Shown: in pieces, positions 52,010 through 60,828 of the stretch
Layout: each line of letters starts with the position of its first letter
How positions within the stretch are numbered: the stretch's first letter is position 1
Assembly: GCF_001586775.1 (NCBI RefSeq)
Contig: NZ_LQXS01000002.1
Coordinates: 496,001 to 560,000 of the forward strand
DNA: 64,000 nucleotides
Source of the DNA: Sphingobacterium populi
Lineage (GTDB): Bacteria; Bacteroidota; Bacteroidia; Sphingobacteriales; Sphingobacteriaceae
Direction: 5' to 3'
Position numbers and translations under genes: made by a program
Notes under the pieces: generated by a model
The model's database searches: none
What the model was told of the DNA's origin: nothing
What the model saw: only the letters and a program-made list of their open reading frames with translations

Positions 52010-54142
52010 GTGGCAAAACTAAAGATCAATTATAACAAAGAAAAGCTCCAGTACAATTCGCCTATATTGAAATATGTTATGGTCGTTGTAACGATCCTGA
52101 TGGTCTGCTTATTTATGCCTAAGCAACCTCGGTTTCGATATGATTATCAAAAAGGTAAGCCCTGGAATCACGAAAATTTAGTTTCACCTCATGATTTTGC
52201 TATTCTTAAAACGCAAGATGAACTAGATAGAGATCGGCAACAAATTCTCAAGACGGTACATCCGATCTACAATGTTAATGAAGTCGTGAGCAAAGAGCAG
52301 CTCGATCAATTTAATATTGACTTAGGCGAGAAGTGGCAAGCCGCACAACTAGATACTTTGCCTTCACAAGATATCGAACGTTATCGCGGTGTAGGTACAG
52401 CTATATTAGATTACGTGTATAATCGAGGCGTGATCTCACTCAATAGCAGATACCAATTAAAGGGAAATACCTCAGCGACAGGTTCTGAGGCTGAATACAA
52501 CTTTATCCTCGTAGAAGATAATGTGGCCCAACAACGCAATACAGCGAATATCTACACGATCGAAAGTGCTTACGCATATATTGAACGCACAGTAGATCGT
52601 AACCGTTTTGTACAACAAAAAAAATGGCTGTCCGATCTGTTAAAGAATTATGTTGCAGTCAATCTCGTATTCAATGAGGGGCAAACTGAGAAAGCCGAAC
52701 AAACAGCTTTAGCCAACATTTCAACTACGAGAGGTATAGTACAACGGGATGAGTTGATTGTAGAACAAGGAAAAGTCATAAATAATGAAATTCTCCAAAA
52801 GCTAGAATCCCTTCGACGTGTTTATGAAAATGAAGCACAGATGGGCGGTAAGCAAGGTTTAGTCCTATTTGGTAATTTTCTAATGGTGCTACTCATCATG
52901 GTTTTGGTGATGATGTTTTTGTATTTCTTTCGCCTCGATATTTACAATAACAACCGATTGTTGATGATTATCTTTGCGGTCATTATCACGATGTTGGGGG
53001 TGCTGAGCTGGGCAATTAAAATTAAAATTCCGAGTTTGTACTACATTCCATATTGTATTGTACCTATCATCTTCCGAATTTTATTTGATACACGCGTAGC
53101 CCTTAACATTCATTTACTGATGGTGTTGATGGCTGCCTTATTCGTTCCAAACAGTTTTGATTTCGTTTTCTTACAATTGGTTACAGGTATTGTAGCGATC
53201 TATAGTATACGGACAATGGTAAAGCGAGAGCAATTCTTGCTATCTAGCTTGCTAATCTTAGCATCTTATATCATCTCATATACAGGATTAGTACTCACGC
53301 GCAACGGTACGTTTGACAGTATTTATTGGAATGATGTTTTGCCTTTCGTCATTAGTGTAGGACTCACCTTACTGGCGTATCCGTTAATCTACGCCTTTGA
53401 AAAACTTTTTGGTGTTGTTTCCGATCTAACTCTGATGGAATTGACAAATAGTAACTCCAAACTACTTCGCGAATTATCGATCCGAGCACCAGGGACATTC
53501 CAACACTCGCTACAAGTCGCCAATCTGGCAGAAGCTGCTGTGTATCGAATAGGAGGTAATCCATTGCTTATCCGAGCCGGAGCGCTCTACCATGATATCG
53601 GAAAAATGTCCAACCCTTTGTATTTTATAGAAAATCAGAAGACTGGAAATAATCCGCACGAGGAGCTAACACCAGAACAAAGCGCACAGATTATTATTTC
53701 GCACGTATTGAAAGGGGTGGAGATCGCACGTAAAAATCAATTGCCGGAGGTCGTTGTCGATTTTATTCGCACACACCACGGCACCACTAAGGTCGATTAT
53801 TTTTATAATTTATCCATGAAAAATAATCCAGATAAATTGGTGGATGAAGAGCTGTTTCGCTATCCTGGCCCGATTCCTTTCTCGAAGGAATCGGCAGTGC
53901 TGATGATTGCCGATTCGGTGGAAGCAGCCTCTCGTGCGATGAAAGAATATACGGAGCAATCTATCAATAATCTTGTGGACAAAATCGTGGATCATAAGTT
54001 GATGCAAAAGCAATTTATGAATGCTAATATCACGATGAAAGAAATTTCTCAGGTAGCGGCGATATTCAAATCTATGCTGAAAAGTATACATCATGTACGG
54101 ATTGATTACGATGTATTGAAGAAGAAATCCGCAGATGATTAA
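52010..54142 (+). CDS. 7TM-HD phosphohydrolase (PgpH/YqfF family)
   Basis: A 710-residue membrane protein with a GTG start. An N-terminal helix (about residues 21-38) is followed by a long extracytoplasmic 7TMR-HDED-like region, about seven membrane helices (roughly 280-470), then a cytosolic HD domain: GTFQHSLQVANLAEAAVYRIG, the HD pair ALYHDIGKM, a later RTHHGTTKVDYF. Family members such as PgpH hydrolyse cyclic di-AMP. The same substrate is plausible here but not shown. It is divergent from the thi operon and stands alone. Confidence 0.88.
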   Translation: MAKLKINYNKEKLQYNSPILKYVMVVVTILMVCLFMPKQPRFRYDYQKGKPWNHENLVSPHDFAILKTQDELDRDRQQILKTVHPIYNVNEVVSKEQLDQFNIDLGEKWQAAQLDTLPSQDIERYRGVGTAILDYVYNRGVISLNSRYQLKGNTSATGSEAEYNFILVEDNVAQQRNTANIYTIESAYAYIERTVDRNRFVQQKKWLSDLLKNYVAVNLVFNEGQTEKAEQTALANISTTRGIVQRDELIVEQGKVINNEILQKLESLRRVYENEAQMGGKQGLVLFGNFLMVLLIMVLVMMFLYFFRLDIYNNNRLLMIIFAVIITMLGVLSWAIKIKIPSLYYIPYCIVPIIFRILFDTRVALNIHLLMVLMAALFVPNSFDFVFLQLVTGIVAIYSIRTMVKREQFLLSSLLILASYIISYTGLVLTRNGTFDSIYWNDVLPFVISVGLTLLAYPLIYAFEKLFGVVSDLTLMELTNSNSKLLRELSIRAPGTFQHSLQVANLAEAAVYRIGGNPLLIRAGALYHDIGKMSNPLYFIENQKTGNNPHEELTPEQSAQIIISHVLKGVEIARKNQLPEVVVDFIRTHHGTTKVDYFYNLSMKNNPDKLVDEELFRYPGPIPFSKESAVLMIADSVEAASRAMKEYTEQSINNLVDKIVDHKLMQKQFMNANITMKEISQVAAIFKSMLKSIHHVRIDYDVLKKKSADD

Positions 54143-54234
54143 AAGAACTTTTTGACTGTCAAATCATTGCATCTGGAAGTAAAAAATTGCTTTGCAGAAT
54201 GAAAATTTTCCGTTATGTTTGCACTGTCAATAAC

Positions 54235-54322
<88 letters not shown>

Positions 54323-54328
54323 GAATTT

Positions 54329-54354
54329 AAGAGCAGCTTCAAAAAGCTGCTCTT
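54329..54354 (+). terminator. Terminator of tRNA-Ser
   Basis: AAGAGCAGCTT (54329-54339) pairs with AAGCTGCTCTT (54344-54354), an 11-bp stem followed by TCTTGTTT. Confidence 0.75.
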
Positions 54355-54656
54355 TCTTGTTTAAAGACACTTTTCTTTTTTTTATTTCCTTATTTTTTAT
54401 TGTGAATATAGTGATTTTGGCAGAGTTTTGACAGATTATGTTTAGTGTAAAGTGTTGATATTAAGTCTTATCCTATGTTGTCGAGTTTTCTGACAAATGC
54501 TAATACTTGGATAGAATCAGTGTTTGGTAGAATTTGCGGTTGGTACAATACGCAATTTGATAACTTCCTCAAGTTCCACTTTGCTAGATACTGTTTTGGT
54601 AGCCTTACCTGTTTTTCAAACTAAATAGAAATATTAAATTTAGTTTGTTAAACATT

Positions 54657-54922
54657 ATGAAAAAGAGCAAATTTTCAGAGCATCAGATTATCAATATTCT
54701 TAAAGAATATGAATCCGGTAAATCCACTAAAGATATCTGTCGGGAGCACGGCATATCAGCACCAACTTTTTACCAATGGAAGCACAAGTATGGCGGTATG
54801 GATGTGCAACATCTGAAAGAGTTCAGGCGCTGCAGGAAGAAAATTCACGACTGAAGCGGATGTTTGCCGATTTAAGCCTTGATCACCGAATTCTAAAAGA
54901 CATTATTGAAAACCGACTGTAA
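54657..54922 (+). pseudogene. IS3-family transposase orfA, frameshifted
   Basis: From the ATG at 54657 the product has the HTH pattern KFSEHQIINILKEYESGKSTKDICREHGISAPTFYQWKHKYGG. A missing base near 54815-54820 throws the frame; the continuation QEENSRLKRMFADLSLDHRILKDII, the leucine-zipper end of orfA, lies in the other frame and stops at 54922. The normal role is DNA binding of the terminal repeats. Confidence 0.8.
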
Positions 54923-54961
54923 GGAGTTCGTGAATACATTGAGACAATCACTAATGAATAA

Positions 54962-55198
54962 AAAGCTTTAAAGCTTTGTGAACGTAAAGAGCTAGTGAGC
55001 TGTACAATGGTTGAGGAAGGGATCAGTGTTCATAGAACTTGTAAAATTGGCTGCATGAGCCGTAGCATGTACTATTATAGCCACGCGAAAGATGATGAGG
55101 AAGTGGTTGCTAAACTCATGGATCTGGCAGGCACCTATCCAAATAGAGGCTTTGAAACCTATTATGGAAAAATTAGAATGGCAGATCGACTACAATAG
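54962..55198 (+). pseudogene. IS3-family transposase orfB, N-terminal remnant
   Basis: The frame gives CERKELVS..MVEEGISVHRTCKIGCMSRSMYYYSHAKDDEEV, the HTH_21-like start of orfB, and continues LMDLAGTYPNRGFETYYGKIRM before a stop at 55198. The rve integrase core with the DDE triad is absent. The sequence after 55199 shows no transposase similarity until the right terminal repeat. Confidence 0.8.
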
Positions 55199-55444
55199 TA
55201 ATCACTCACAAATCATTAAATGGACTAAGTCCGTGGTTATATATGAAGGAATCTTTGAAAACGTAAAGAACGTTTTCATATTTATTCATTGTTTGAAAAG
55301 GGTAAGGCTACCAAAATGGTAAGGCTTCATTTTTGGGAGCACTTACAAAACCGCTTCTGAAAGAATTACTACGAATACAAGAGTTATAAAAAGCCTCTTC
55401 ACGTAATATAGGGATCTACCACAAAATCAAGTCAATTTAGGGAT

Positions 55445-55909
55445 TTAAACAAAATGCTTCTTCAATAGTACTATTTGCCCCAAGTGGTAATAGCAGTGTT
55501 CGATCATCGACTCTATGTTTAGGAGATAGGTGCCATATTTCTCAACGATAAAAATCTCTTGAAGACGTTCTGCAGGAATTTGTTCAATAATTTGAGCAAA
55601 ATCTTCGGAATCTCGCCAAAAGACATTTAAAAAGGCTTCCCATTGGTCACTTGAAGTAATAGCCGGAAAATCAAAGCTATATTTATCACTTATAGTTAAA
55701 ACAGCCTCCTTAAAAGCAGTTTTAACTCCTTGTATGTAGTAGTGAATATGTTGTGCGAGGGTTGCGATTGAATTAAGATCACCCATTTCTTTTGTTGCCA
55801 ATCTCCAATCAAGACCATCTAATTGGTCTTTATAATTGGTGTTTGCTATAAAAGTTCCATTCAGAACCACTTCTCTGAATCTTCTTGCTAATTCGTAACT
55901 AAGTTCCAT
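55445..55909 (-). CDS. DinB-superfamily protein (DUF1572-like)
   Basis: A 154-residue four-helix-bundle protein. TLAQHIHYYIQGV (first metal His) and IEHCYYHLGQIVLLKKHF (HYHLGQI, last His ligands) are the DinB/YfiT pattern. These proteins bind Zn or Ni and some are thiol transferases. The function here is unknown. A complete relative of the deleted DUF1572 gene at 3944. It lies just right of the IS3 remnant. Confidence 0.8.
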   Translation of the reverse strand: MELSYELARRFREVVLNGTFIANTNYKDQLDGLDWRLATKEMGDLNSIATLAQHIHYYIQGVKTAFKEAVLTISDKYSFDFPAITSSDQWEAFLNVFWRDSEDFAQIIEQIPAERLQEIFIVEKYGTYLLNIESMIEHCYYHLGQIVLLKKHFV

Positions 55910-56392
55910 TGTTATAGTCGTTTAAGCTATAAAGTTACATAATTTCTCAATCTGTCTATTTCCAAGACTTTCAACTTTGCAACCGATCCTTTACCCAACT
56001 AAATTTCCGTCTGCTTTTCTTATCTGTCCAAACTTTGCTTGCATAACTCTTAGATATGAGCAGTAGGCAAATTTCCTTTGGCCTTTTCGTAGGCAAATTA
56101 CCCGACAATGCCCACAGTCGTCAATGACCAAGCCCAACGGGTTTGAGCAAAAAAATCTTCCTTGCTCGCTTCCAAAAAAGGTAAGGCTACCATTAGTCAT
56201 ATCTAGTTAATGGTAAGATTACGCTGCTGGACTACGGTATTGATCCGAAATGTGATCATATTGAGTTTCTATTCCATGTATATATTAGTTAAAAGATATT
56301 GGTGAAGGTGCTATAATTCACAAAAGATGATTATCTTTAATATGTTGGCTTAAGGATAAGAAAATTTCAACGCAAATTTAAATATAAAGATT
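55910..56392. repeat. Intergenic region with a further IS-end-like motif
   Basis: No convincing gene. GGTAAGGCTACC at 56180-56191 repeats exactly the core of the IS3 terminal repeat (54598-54609 inverted, 55301-55312), so another IS end may once have been here. A 69-codon minus-strand frame (55991-56200) that includes it is Cys- and Gly-rich without motif; I do not call it a gene. Confidence 0.4.
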
Positions 56393-56572
56393 ATGAGTAA
56401 GATCTTAAAAGATAGGGGCCAAAATCGTGGTTTTTTGGATTTTGTTTTTGCCGAAGCTCCACTGTTTGGAGTTTTAAGTATTTTAATCTCCGATAATCAG
56501 TCAAAAGCTAAGAAGATTACCACAATAGCAGCCACATTTGTAGGATTAATTGCAGCTGCAATAGTTACATAA
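56393..56572 (+). CDS. Small hypothetical membrane protein
   Basis: A 59-residue frame with ATG at 56393. It holds two hydrophobic stretches (FLDFVFAEAPLFGVLSILI and ITTIAATFVGLIAAAIVT) separated by a polar loop DNQSKAKK. A two-helix membrane hairpin is predicted. I do not recognise it. Clean start and stop and consistent hydrophobicity argue for a real small protein, but no ribosome site is seen. Confidence 0.45.
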   Translation: MSKILKDRGQNRGFLDFVFAEAPLFGVLSILISDNQSKAKKITTIAATFVGLIAAAIVT

Positions 56573-56599
56573 GGTTTTAGCTACTAATTTTTAATTAAT

Positions 56600-56806
56600 T
56601 TACATTTTGTAATTCCAGTAACCTGTTGTACATGGAATAGCTTTGAGTCCAGGCTGTGTCGCATGAACTATTCCGTCCTTTAACACGGTCATAAAATAAA
56701 CCATATTGCTCGACTTTTTGATGTTGATGTCATAGTATTCATTTAGTAAAACGATATAGCATTGCGAAAAGCGACGGCAGGTTTTAGAATTATCAGTTAG
56801 AATATA
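56600..56806 (-). other. Coding-like open frame without a start
   Basis: On the minus strand 68 codons are open before TAA at 56600, with protein-like composition (NEYYDINIKKSSNMVYFM, then ATQPGLKAIPCTTGYW), but no start codon precedes the first internal Met and a TAG lies upstream. It may be the decayed C-terminus of an unknown gene. Confidence 0.3.
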
Positions 56807-56829
56807 CTACCATGCTATAAACTTAAATA

Positions 56830-58023
56830 ATGAAGAGCATAAATATCAAAAACCTATTAGCCGCGGGGATAGCGTGCTGTTTGACTTCTACCTTATTAGC
56901 ACAAGTGCCTGCCAAGAATGACTATTCTGATAAAGCGCGTGAAACACTAGCCAACATTGAAATACGCTATGCCGTGCCTGACGGTAAGCAATTGCTACGA
57001 GAGAATTATCCGTTTGACGATAATTATACCGCAAGCTATCTTGCGGGTAATGAGGGCAAAGCTAAAACTAATCCTTATTCTTATCTATGGCCTTTTTCTG
57101 GAAGTTTATCCGCTTACGTCGCATTGCTTGAGCAGGCTGATGATGAAGCAAATGTCAAAAGTCATATCGATAGTGTCGTACTTCCTGGTTTAGAAAATTA
57201 CTATGATACACGGCAGCCAGCCGGATATGCATCATACATTAACAGTGCCGCGCCGTCAGATCGATTTTATGATGATAATGTCTGGCTGGGTATTGATTTT
57301 ACTGACCTGTATCTACATACGAAAGAAAAACATTATCTGGAAAAGGCACAGGAGATTTGGCGCTTTGTAGCAAGCGGTATGGATGATAAATTGGGTGGTG
57401 GGATCTATTGGTGCGAACAGAAAAAGGAATCCAAAAATACCTGCTCTAATGCACCAGCTGTGGTGTACTTACTCAAGCTGTACGATGCGACCAAATCCCA
57501 AGATTATCTGGATCAAGCGATAACATTATATCAATGGACGAAGGACAATTTGCAAGATCCCGAAGATAATGTGTATTGGGATAATATCAATCTGGAAGGG
57601 AAGGTGCAAACGGCCAAATATCCGTACAATACAGGGCAGATGATTCAAGCGGGGGCGTTGCTGTACAAAATCACTAGAAAGAAAGAATATCTTAATGATG
57701 CTCAAGCATCAGCGAAGGGCGGAATGGCTCGATTCTTCACGAAAGAAGATTCTGACTCGTACCCAGTATTAAATCGAAGTGATAATTGGTTTATCGCCGT
57801 GATGCTACGCGGCTATGTGGAGCTATATCATCAGGATAACGATGTGCAGTATATCAATGCCTTCAAAGCCAATATGGATCATGCTTGGGACGAGATGCGT
57901 GATAAGGATGGCCTTTTTAGCAAAGATTGGAAAGAAACATCGCGTAAAACGGACAAAAAATGGCTGCTTGATCAGTTTGCTATTGCTGAAATGTACGCGC
58001 GTTTATCCGATTTCGATAGATAG
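56830..58023 (+). CDS. Glycoside hydrolase family 76 (alpha-1,6-mannanase-like)
   Basis: A 397-residue secreted protein. A signal peptide ends at LLAQ. The (alpha/alpha)6 domain carries the paired catalytic aspartates in RFYDDNVWLGIDF (about residue 150), the GGGIYWCEQKKESKNTCSNAPAV segment and KYPYNTGQMIQAGALLY. GH76 enzymes cleave alpha-1,6-mannan backbones, as in yeast mannan. No SusC/SusD pair is near, so this is a lone gene and not a full utilisation locus. A long-stem hairpin follows. Confidence 0.9.
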   Translation: MKSINIKNLLAAGIACCLTSTLLAQVPAKNDYSDKARETLANIEIRYAVPDGKQLLRENYPFDDNYTASYLAGNEGKAKTNPYSYLWPFSGSLSAYVALLEQADDEANVKSHIDSVVLPGLENYYDTRQPAGYASYINSAAPSDRFYDDNVWLGIDFTDLYLHTKEKHYLEKAQEIWRFVASGMDDKLGGGIYWCEQKKESKNTCSNAPAVVYLLKLYDATKSQDYLDQAITLYQWTKDNLQDPEDNVYWDNINLEGKVQTAKYPYNTGQMIQAGALLYKITRKKEYLNDAQASAKGGMARFFTKEDSDSYPVLNRSDNWFIAVMLRGYVELYHQDNDVQYINAFKANMDHAWDEMRDKDGLFSKDWKETSRKTDKKWLLDQFAIAEMYARLSDFDR

Positions 58024-58040
58024 TCGACAAAAGTTCAATA

Positions 58041-58099
58041 ATGCTCAAGTGCGATTGCTGTTAACCGATTGTTCGTTGGTTGATATGGCACTTGAGCAT
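58041..58099 (+). terminator. Long-stem hairpin after the GH76 gene
   Basis: ATGCTCAAGTGC (58041-58052) pairs perfectly with GCACTTGAGCAT (58088-58099). An inner AACC/GGTT stem lies in the loop. There is no strong T-tract, so it is an atypical terminator or a transcript-stabilising hairpin. Confidence 0.5.
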
Positions 58100-58207
58100 A
58101 ATTTGAGTGTTATAATGGTTTCTACAAACCCTTTGAGAAGATATAAATCAGCCGAAAATGTTTGACGTTTTCAGATGCTTTACACCAGCTATTGAAAGTA
58201 TTTCTCA

Positions 58208-58459
58208 TTACTGCACTTCGCGATCGCGACGCGCATTTTCTTTACGCTTCTTACTATCGAGATAGCGGGATAAGAAGTAGATAGTGGCTCCAAGATAGGG
58301 GAAAAACAGTACAATCAAGATCCAAAGAACCTTAGTAACACCTGTCTCCCGATTTAAGATCTGGAACACGGCTACTAGTAGGTATAGTAGCGCTATTAGA
58401 GCAGCGATGATCACTACAATCTCGAAAGAACCGATATTAACGAATAGTAGGTTATGCAT
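58208..58459 (-). CDS. PLD nuclease N-terminal-like small membrane protein
   Basis: 83 residues, two transmembrane helices (IVVIIAALIALLYLLVAVFQIL and VLWILIVLFFPYLGATIYFLS) and a charged C-terminus (SKKRKENARRDREVQ). The WILIVLFFPYLGATIYFL segment is the PLDc_N signature found at the start of cardiolipin synthases and as stand-alone small proteins. No catalytic HKD motif, so it is probably a membrane accessory. Confidence 0.85.
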   Translation of the reverse strand: MHNLLFVNIGSFEIVVIIAALIALLYLLVAVFQILNRETGVTKVLWILIVLFFPYLGATIYFLSRYLDSKKRKENARRDREVQ

Positions 58460-58491
58460 ATTTTGTTAACTAGTTAATTATGAAAGATAAA

Positions 58492-58965
58492 TTATTTGCA
58501 ATCTACCGCGGCATATTTTATTGAATATGCTGCTGCTTCATCCGTCTGTTCACGTTGGCTTTCTGTGTTTACTTTCAAGGGTTTTTGATACAACTCCATT
58601 CCTTTAGTTAATCTAAAGTTAAGGTTGAGTGTATCCTGCATACCTTCTTGCATATAAGTCCATTGCACCGCGACATCTTCGCCTTCTATGCTTCCTTTTA
58701 ATGTGCCCTTTCGCGCATCTTTTTCCAGCGGAATCCAATCCATCTCCCCACTGATCTCATTCTGGTCAATCAGTAAGTGCACTTTTGTTGTATCTTGATT
58801 TTCCGTGCCCTCTGTGCGAACAAAACAGTAGTGCCCATTATCTAAACCATGGCTAACAGCCATCGTGCTGTCTTGCTCATCATTTGGGGTAATACTTTTG
58901 TCGGCATTTCCTTGACAAGAAGCGAATACAAAAGCAAGACCGATTACTCCTAAAAAGTTTTTCAT
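58492..58965 (-). CDS. Hypothetical lipoprotein
   Basis: 157 residues from the ATG at 58965. The lipobox ends VFASC, and the mature part begins GNADKS. It continues as an antiparallel-strand protein with HYCFVRTEG, VHLLIDQNEISGEMDWIPLEKDARKGTLKGSI and VQWTYMQEGMQDTLNLNFRL, repeating strand-turn units like small periplasmic lipoproteins. No known domain. It is the gene next downstream of the MORN cluster and on the same strand. Confidence 0.65.
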   Translation of the reverse strand: MKNFLGVIGLAFVFASCQGNADKSITPNDEQDSTMAVSHGLDNGHYCFVRTEGTENQDTTKVHLLIDQNEISGEMDWIPLEKDARKGTLKGSIEGEDVAVQWTYMQEGMQDTLNLNFRLTKGMELYQKPLKVNTESQREQTDEAAAYSIKYAAVDCK

Positions 58966-59080
58966 ATTTAAAATATTATGAACCAATTTTCAAAATTATA
59001 TAATTGATTAGCATAAATCCGGCCAAACAGCAGAAAGGCGGAGTTGTGGCGGTTCAATAAGTAATTCTATAATTCGTGGT

Positions 59081-59959
59081 CTACTTTCGTTTTGTCTTGT
59101 CGTTCTCCCAATTACCATCATAACTAACGTTTCCGTCTTTGTCATATAGCACCCCTTGCCCATGCCGCTGATTATTTTTCCACTGGCCAACATAGCGTTC
59201 TCCGCTAGGCCAATAATATGATCCTTTACCCTCCCTTTTGTCCTGGCGAAATTCTCCTTCATAACGTACGCCATCTTTCCAGTTGTACACGCCATATCCA
59301 TCTCGCTTATTTTCTTTCCAATCGCCATTGTATGTGCCACCAGAAGCATCCCACACGCCCGTGCCTGTGCCGTGCGCCATGCCATTTTTGGTGTCGCCCA
59401 CATATTGAATCGTTTGTCCAGTAGGACCTTGGATCGTGATAGCTTTTAGTTGCTCTTTTTCTTCAAGTGCGCGTTCTCGAGCGCTCAATTTTCTGTTGAG
59501 GTCGGTAATCTTATTCTCTAGACTGTCAGTGTTTTTTGTTGCTAATGCTATTTGGTTATTGGTCACATTGTGGTCTGATGGAGTAGCCGCCACAGCTGTA
59601 CTGTCTTGCTTAGACGGTGTTGCTGGCTGCGTAGGAGGAGTGCTTGCATTCGCAATCAGACTGCGTGTCACGGCCAATCGAGCTAGCAGTTCTTCTTTAT
59701 GATTTTGGTACGCACTATCTGCTTGCAATTCTTGATATTGTTGCAGCGCATCTAGATACCGACCCGAGAACAATAACTTATCAATTGTTTGTAAAGGATT
59801 TCTATCTGTACTATCCTTCGTTTCGGTTTTCGAAAATGTTTCCAGATCAGCAACTGTAGCTCGTAATGTCTTATTTTGAAAGCTCAAATATAGGATGGCT
59901 CCGAAGAGCGACAGTACGATTACGACCGATATCCAGATTACTTTTTGTGTCATTGTCAT
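59081..59959 (-). CDS. Membrane-anchored MORN-repeat protein
   Basis: 292 residues: an N-terminal membrane helix (VIWISVVIVLSLFGAILYLSF), a helical region with a low-complexity Thr/Pro/Ser linker (about residues 107-135), a predicted coiled coil (ENKITDLNRKLSARERALEEKE), then about four and a half MORN repeats (about 188-292): YNGDWKENKRDGYGVYNW, YEGEFRQDKREGKGSYYW, YVGQWKNNQRHGQGVLY, YDGNWEN. The topology puts the MORN part in the periplasm. The function is unknown, perhaps a scaffold or peptidoglycan/lipid contact. It lies 45 nt below the DUF2490 gene. Confidence 0.8.
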   Translation of the reverse strand: MTMTQKVIWISVVIVLSLFGAILYLSFQNKTLRATVADLETFSKTETKDSTDRNPLQTIDKLLFSGRYLDALQQYQELQADSAYQNHKEELLARLAVTRSLIANASTPPTQPATPSKQDSTAVAATPSDHNVTNNQIALATKNTDSLENKITDLNRKLSARERALEEKEQLKAITIQGPTGQTIQYVGDTKNGMAHGTGTGVWDASGGTYNGDWKENKRDGYGVYNWKDGVRYEGEFRQDKREGKGSYYWPSGERYVGQWKNNQRHGQGVLYDKDGNVSYDGNWENDKTKRK

Positions 59960-60004
59960 TTCTTATTTAAGATCCTTTTAGCCATGATTTTCTATCCTAT
60001 GGGA

Positions 60005-60826
60005 TTAATCGAAAAGGCGTGTGCGAGGCACGCGGGATTCCTTTTTGCGAAAATCTAAAGAGAAATAGGCATTTGTTCTAAAAATCCAACGATTAGTATA
60101 CAAGTAACCAGCGTCTAAGGTTTGGCCGGTAGTGTACATCATGCCGACGGTCAATTTTACGCGCGGATTTAGGATGTAACCAATCGATGGATTAATTCGA
60201 AGGTCTTCTAACGGGCTATCCACTACTTTTTTTCCGTTTTGCATAATGATCTCAATATCTGGAGTAAAGAATACGGTGCCCGGTGCCAACTTATTGTTAT
60301 TGAGAGGGATATTCATGTAGAATTTGTAGCGCCAACGGTTGCGAAAGATCCAGTCGGCACCTACAGCATTCGAGCGGCTCCACCGATGCTCAATACGGAT
60401 TCGATGATAGATCATGCTGCGGCTAAGGGGCATCGCAAATAGGTATTCGTGCCAAATACGAGGTTCAAGTACCAAGTTGTCAAATTCAGGATTTCCGGGA
60501 TCTGGAGAGAAGTTGAGCCGCAATACCGGACCTAATGATACGCTGAAACGTTCATTAACCAAGTAATTAATGGCATGTCGATTATAGATCTGTCCCATTT
60601 GCCCCAGATAGTCTGCTGACTCGTTTCCAACTCGGCGGTAATGAAATTGCGCATCCCAGAAAATTTTGTCACTAATTCTAAATTTGCCATAGAAACCGTT
60701 CCATGCGGCGGTGGAGAGAGGTTGTTTTATGGCCTCGTCAGGCCGTTCATCTTGGGCGTTCGCAGGAAACGAAAATAGAAACCATGATGTTAGTAATAAA
60801 GTGATGGCACGTGTATTAAATGTCAT
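60005..60826 (-). CDS. DUF2490 outer-membrane protein
   Basis: 273 residues with a signal peptide ending PANAQ. The remainder is an aromatic-rich beta-barrel (WNGFYGKFRISDKIFWDAQFHYRRVG, RHAINYLVNERFSVSLGPVLRL, MIYHRIRIEHRW, RNRWRYKFYMNIPL) with the DUF2490 pattern. It sits 2 nt after the large secreted protein gene. Probably an outer-membrane barrel of unknown role. Confidence 0.8.
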   Translation of the reverse strand: MTFNTRAITLLLTSWFLFSFPANAQDERPDEAIKQPLSTAAWNGFYGKFRISDKIFWDAQFHYRRVGNESADYLGQMGQIYNRHAINYLVNERFSVSLGPVLRLNFSPDPGNPEFDNLVLEPRIWHEYLFAMPLSRSMIYHRIRIEHRWSRSNAVGADWIFRNRWRYKFYMNIPLNNNKLAPGTVFFTPDIEIIMQNGKKVVDSPLEDLRINPSIGYILNPRVKLTVGMMYTTGQTLDAGYLYTNRWIFRTNAYFSLDFRKKESRVPRTRLFD

Positions 60827-60828
60827 GT

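Larger units (their letters stand above)
54592..55318 (+). mobile_element. Decayed IS3-family element with terminal inverted repeats
   Basis: The ends are imperfect inverted repeats: left TGTTTTGGTAGCCTTACC (54592-54609) against the complement of GGTAAGGCTACCAAAA (55301-55316), extended inward by GTTTTTCAAAC/GTTTGAAAA. Inside are a frameshifted orfA and the first part of orfB. At ~727 bp the element is about 500 bp short of a normal IS3-family IS (~1.2-1.3 kb), because the catalytic DDE half of orfB is missing. It is therefore immobile. Confidence 0.75.

Noticed and set aside
55991..56200. 69-codon Cys-rich minus-strand frame
   Set aside because: No recognisable pattern; it overlaps the IS-end-like motif, so it is probably chance.
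59008..59403. 131-codon minus-strand frame over the MORN gene
   Set aside because: It lies in another frame of the MORN-repeat protein and its Met/Lys-rich repetitive composition is the shadow of the repeats.
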